Assembly (NCBI GenBank): GCA_013115135.1 | Contig: JABANP010000936.1 | Location: 1-11,264 of the forward strand | Reading direction: 5' to 3' | DNA length: 11,264 nucleotides | Source of the DNA: Perkinsus olseni | Taxonomy: Eukaryota; Perkinsozoa; Perkinsida; Perkinsidae | Part shown: positions 8,389-11,264 of the stretch, piece by piece | How the letters are laid out: the number at the start of each line of letters is the position of its first letter | Numbering within the stretch: the first letter of the stretch is position 1 | Position numbers and translations under genes: made by a program | The notes under the pieces: generated by a model | Told to the model about the DNA's origin: nothing | The model's input: the letters and a program-made list of their open reading frames with translations, nothing else | Database searches by the model: none

Positions 8389-9011
8389 GGAGCCGATTAA
8401 AGTGCTAAGGCGTTCCTAGTCCCGAGTCCAAGTACTCGGTTACCGAGTTCCGAGCCTTGGAAATCCCATTCCGAGAGTCCACGGATTAAAGTGTGATCCC
8501 TCGGAAAAGCCGATTTCCCGACGGCTTTTTCCGAGAACTCGGACCGAGTCACTTTACCCGAATTAAAGTGCTCATCAGCATCACTAGCCCGGTCTCGGAA
8601 AAATACTCGATATTTAGGTGTTTCCCGAGTAACTTGGAAAGAGTGGAACGCCGCGAATCTTTGCGTGCGAAGAGCGTTTCTCCCTGTCGGGATTTCTTGG
8701 CGAATACTCGATGGTTCTCTATGAGTGAGTGCTCATTGTTGGCGAGTGGTGTTGTGGGTTTTCCGAGCTCGGGTCCGGATTTCCGGGAGTCCAAAGACCC
8801 TGATAACTTTTTGGACTTGGAACTCGGAAAGCTCAGCACTTTAATCGACAATCGTGAAATCGCCTCACTCGGAACCGAGTGACACGATTTCCGAGCTCGG
8901 AAAAAAGCTCGGATTTTAGAACGCACTTCAATTCATAGTTTTTATCCGAGCTCGGAAAAGCCGCTTTTCCGAGAACTTGGACTCGGAAATCAGAGCACTT
9001 TAATCGGCTCC
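8389..9011 (+). mobile_element. 623-bp TIR element, copy A (complete)
   Basis: It is bounded by a perfect 18-bp inverted repeat GGAGCCGATTAAAGTGCT (8389-8406 and, inverted, 8994-9011). Inside, GATTAAAGTG-type motifs recur at 8395, 8484 and 8562 in one orientation and at 8836, 8923 and 8995 in the other, at matching distances from the ends. CGAGCTCGG and CTCGGAAA words fill the rest. It has the size and form of a MITE-like non-autonomous DNA element. Open frames of 125-129 codons exist on both strands over the same bases, but they have Ser/Arg/Lys-rich composition and no domain, so I treat them as by-products. No target-site duplication was resolved. Superfamily is unknown. Confidence 0.75.
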
Positions 9012-9029
9012 AGGAGCCGAGGAGCTCCG

Positions 9030-9430
9030 CGCCTTTTTCCGAGCTCGGAAGTCCTGTCGATTTTCGATTAAAGTGGTGAGCTTTCCGAGTTCCGAGTTCG
9101 AAAAACTTTCAGAGTCTTTGTGCTCTCGGAAGTCCTAACCCGAGCTCGGAGAACCCCCAAAACCACTCGCTAAGTTCCCTCTCCCTCACTCGTTAAAAAA
9201 CCATCGAGTCTTCATCGAGCAAGCTGGAAAATTAGAAACGCTCCTCGCACGCAAAGATTTGCGGCGTTTCACTCTTCCCGAGTTACTCGGAAACACGTAA
9301 ATATTGAGGGTTCTTCTGAGATCGAGTTGATATCGGCGGTGAGCACTTCAGTTCGGGGAGGTGACTCGGTCCGAGTTCTCGGAAGAAGGTCTCGGGAAAT
9401 AGACTTTTCGAGGGATCACACTTCAACCCA
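9030..9430 (-). mobile_element. TIR element, copy C (old, diverged, partial)
   Basis: It shares the order of words of the other copies: GATTAAAGTGG near 9066, CGAGCTCGG, ACCATCGAGT, CGCACGCAAAGATTTGCGGCG, GAGTTACTCGG, TAAATATTGAG, GACTCGGTCCGAGTTCTCGG. It carries many substitutions and indels, and its motifs have decayed (GCACTTCAGTTC near 9343, CACTTCAACC near 9419). It lies in the same orientation as copy B and opposite to copy A, and lacks both outer ends. Confidence 0.65.
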
Positions 9431-9435
9431 TCACC

Positions 9436-9690
9436 TCACTCGCCAGTGATAGTAGCAAAGGCAATGCCACAGCCAGCCCACTGTCCGTCAGAATAGATCA
9501 CCGCAGTGCCAGAGTCGGGTAGACAGTCCGGGTTCGTCGTGATACAGTATAGAGGTGCGCCCAGCCACTTCAACAAAGCACACAACAGGATAAGGGTGGA
9601 CCGCCCCGCCAACAATGTCCTTCACTGGTTCAGCGTCGAGAACTCTGGAAAGTCAGGCGCTGCTTGGCACACTGATATAAGCATAGCTCA
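9436..9690 (-). pseudogene. Possible RNase H-like retroelement fragment
   Basis: On the minus strand one frame runs through PDFPEFSTLNQ, then a TGA (9622-9624), then LLKWLGAPLY and TAVIYSDGQWAGCGIAF to a stop at 9436-9438. The YSDG...GCGIAF core resembles the first strand of RNase H-like domains of retroelements (YxDGS/A...GxGxA). That is a short match and other folds are possible. The internal stop and a competing frame (DIVGGAVHPYPVVCFVEVAG) suggest decay. It lies on the same strand as, and downstream of, the reverse transcriptase remnant at 10709-11197, with repeat copy B between them. They could be parts of one element. Confidence 0.3.
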
Positions 9691-9781
9691 TCCCAGGCAA
9701 TTCCCTCGTGACCAATACGGCATGCGAAGCTAGTAGAAGTTCGACTGTTGAGTCGTCGCGCTCTCCTGTACAGTCTCGCCT

Positions 9782-10388
9782 GGAGCTGATTAAAGTGCTC
9801 TGATGTCCGAGTCCAAGTTCTCGGAAAAGCAGCTTTTCCGAGCTCGGATAAAAACTATGAGTTAAAGTGCGTTCTAAAATCCGAGCTTTTTTCCGAGCTC
9901 GGAAATCGTGTCACTCGGTTCCGGGTGAGGCGATCTCACGATTGTCGATTAAAGTGCTGAGCTTTCCGAGTTCCAAGTCCAAAAAGTTATCAGGGTCTTT
10001 GGACTCCCGGAAATCCGGACCCGAGCTCGGAAAACCCACAACACCACTCGCCAACAATGAGCACTCACTCATAGAGAACCATCGAGTATTCGCCAAGAAA
10101 TCCCGACAGGGAGAAACGCTCTTCGCACGCAAAGATTCGCGGCGTTCCACTCTTTCCAAGTTACTCGGGAAACACCTAAATATCGAGTATTTTTCCGACC
10201 GGGCTAGACCGGGCTAGTGATGCTGATGAGCACTTTAATTCGGGTAAAGTGACTCGGTCCGAGTTCTCGAAAGCCCTCGGAATCGGCTTTCCGAGGATCG
10301 CACTTTAATCCGTGGACTCTCGGAATGGGATTTCCAAGGTTCAGAACTCGGTAACCGAGTACTTGGACTCGGGACTCGGAACGCCTTA
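9782..10388 (-). mobile_element. 607-bp TIR element, copy B (inverted, nearly identical to copy A, one end lost)
   Basis: It matches copy A in reverse orientation along essentially its full length. It starts with GGAGCTGATTAAAGTGCTCTG at 9782 and ends at 10388 with GGAACGCCTTA, where copy A continues for 17 more bases that include the terminal motif. GATTAAAGTG-type motifs are at 9788, 9861 and 9947, with inverted ones at 10230 and 10300; the sixth is missing with the lost end. A 10-bp word GACCGGGCTA is tandemly duplicated at 10197-10216 but single in copy A. Close similarity implies recent activity, or sequence exchange between the arms. Confidence 0.75.
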
Positions 10389-10708
10389 TGTCACAGACCG
10401 GATCGGTATGGCTTGCGGCCTAGTTTCATAGACGGAAGCGGAACTCTTGGGTAGATAACAATTTGTGCGAGTAGATGTGGAGCTATGGCTGATTACTGCA
10501 AAAAGCTCTATTGCAAAGAGCTGACGAAGACTACTTGAAAACAGAAGTTGGTGGAGACTATCGCCTTATGATAAGCTGAGCGGACGGGAAAATCAACTTG
10601 ATTGGCGGACTTTTCCTGCAGACATGTCTTTGATAGAGTGGTAGGACGCTTCGATCCTCCCAATGATGGCGCAACGTGCTGAAAGCGCTATGCCGTGAAC
10701 TGTGCTGT
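10389..10708. other. No recognised gene; possible retroelement tail
   Basis: The short minus-strand frame at 10767-10558 shows no domain. Its upstream part (DSAVQQRAAEMAIGDSIR) overlaps the end of the reverse transcriptase remnant, so it may be a frame-shifted continuation of that element. A small foldback AGCTCTATTGCAAAGAGCT lies near 10504-10522. Confidence 0.35.
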
Positions 10709-11197
10709 CTAATTGAATCGCCAATAGCCATTTCCGCAGCCCTCTGCTGGACTGCCGAATCGGCCACGGTTAGCGGTTACGTCTGGAGCCTCCCGTGTCG
10801 CTTTGCAGGACTGCAAAATTCTTCCAGTGGAAAACACGTAAGTCTGGTCTTTGGCCGGGATAGCCGACTTACTTGACGTATTGACGGCACCACTTGTCAA
10901 GGTGGCTGGTAATGGCATCGACAGCGGTTTGAATGTGGGGCTCCTCCACGTAGCGGAACAGGATAGCTCCATCGTCCGTATAGATGAAGCGGTGACCCAA
11001 GAGGACAGAGCCACATCAAAGGTAAGCATGAAGGTATTGAAGACCCACGGCGACGTAGCAACACCCGCTTTGGCGATGCCTCTGGTGAGCCGACGAGGAA
11101 TAGGAGTCTGTGCCGTCACGGCACGTCTGAGGCAGACAAGAACCATCGCGAAGTTTCCACTCACGGTAGGTGAAGCGTGATGGATTCTGTCGCTCAA
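10709..11197 (-). pseudogene. Reverse transcriptase of a non-LTR-type retroelement, frameshifted
   Basis: Reverse transcriptase copies element RNA into DNA using a YxDD catalytic site. One minus-strand frame carries RGIAKAGVATSPWVFNTFM (SPWVFN at about 11050-11033), matching palm motif B (GxxQGxxxSPxxFN). The same frame carries IPAKDQTYVFSTG (10823-10867 region), like the thumb motif NPxKTxxVxFS that follows WC. The stretch between them is in another frame: FIYTDDGAILF (YTDD codons 10971-10982) through LDKWCRQYVK to a TAA at 10869-10871. That frame is closed upstream by a TGA at 11016-11018. Two compensating frameshifts, near 11000 and near 10875, therefore bracket the active site, so the copy is very probably dead. 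The 5' part runs past the window end. Assignment to non-LTR elements rests on the motif style and is moderately sure. Confidence 0.6.
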
Positions 11198-11264
11198 TCG
11201 GTCTACCTAATAGTGCTCGAGATGAGTCTGGACCGAGGACCTTTGTCCAGTAGCACTTGCAGAG

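Noticed and set aside
8493..8926. Overlapping open frames of 125-129 codons on both strands, repeated at 9867-10217
   Set aside because: They exist because copies A and B are nearly identical DNA. Composition is Ser/Arg/Lys-rich with no domain, both strands are open at once, and the frames break in copy C, so coding is not supported.
10851..11180. Plus-strand open frame of 109 codons
   Set aside because: It is antisense to the reverse transcriptase remnant, whose motifs B, YTDD and thumb are recognisable on the minus strand.

Overview
The window looks like nuclear DNA of a unicellular eukaryote. Recognisable coding stretches are broken by very short introns (44 to 78 bases) with GTGAG/GTAAG-like donors and CAG/TAG acceptors. 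There are no bacterial-style operons, and much of the sequence is repeats and mobile-element debris. Short introns, roughly balanced base composition and dense small inverted repeats suggest an alveolate such as Perkinsus. That assignment is inference from gene style and was not confirmed by any search.

Layout. (1) 3-778, plus strand: the last exons of a serine carboxypeptidase (peptidase S10) gene, with catalytic Asp and His recognisable and all introns in phase 0. (2) 779-1485: no gene, but many small hairpins and a CATAT-rich patch. (3) About 1602-2179, plus strand: an unrecognised, probably spliced gene. It converges on (4) 3414-2150, minus strand: a two-exon HEAT/TOG-repeat protein resembling the XMAP215/chTOG family, joined across a 44-base intron that keeps the frame. 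(5) 3415-4176: mostly non-coding, with a weak candidate for a small secreted peptide at 4146-3961 on the minus strand. (6) 4177-8207: a 4 kb mobile element bounded by long terminal inverted repeats. It has no convincing transposase and an interior packed with hairpins. Its right arm carries a 148-bp insertion flanked by a 5-bp TAGTC direct repeat. (7) 8389-10388: three copies of one ~0.6 kb element. Two are nearly identical and inverted relative to each other; the third is older and lies between them. Each intact copy has three graded GATTAAAGTGC motifs on each side. (8) 9436-9690 and 10709-11264, minus strand: decayed pieces of a retroelement. The second is a reverse transcriptase with two compensating frameshifts around its catalytic YTDD motif. 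The first is a possible RNase H-like tail. The younger repeat copy (9782-10388) lies between them.

The left 4 kb therefore holds host genes: carboxypeptidase, an unknown gene and a microtubule-type TOG protein. The right 7 kb is nested transposable-element territory. The most unusual structures are the long-TIR hairpin-rich element and the shelled inverted-motif element. No genes in the window clearly form a shared pathway.
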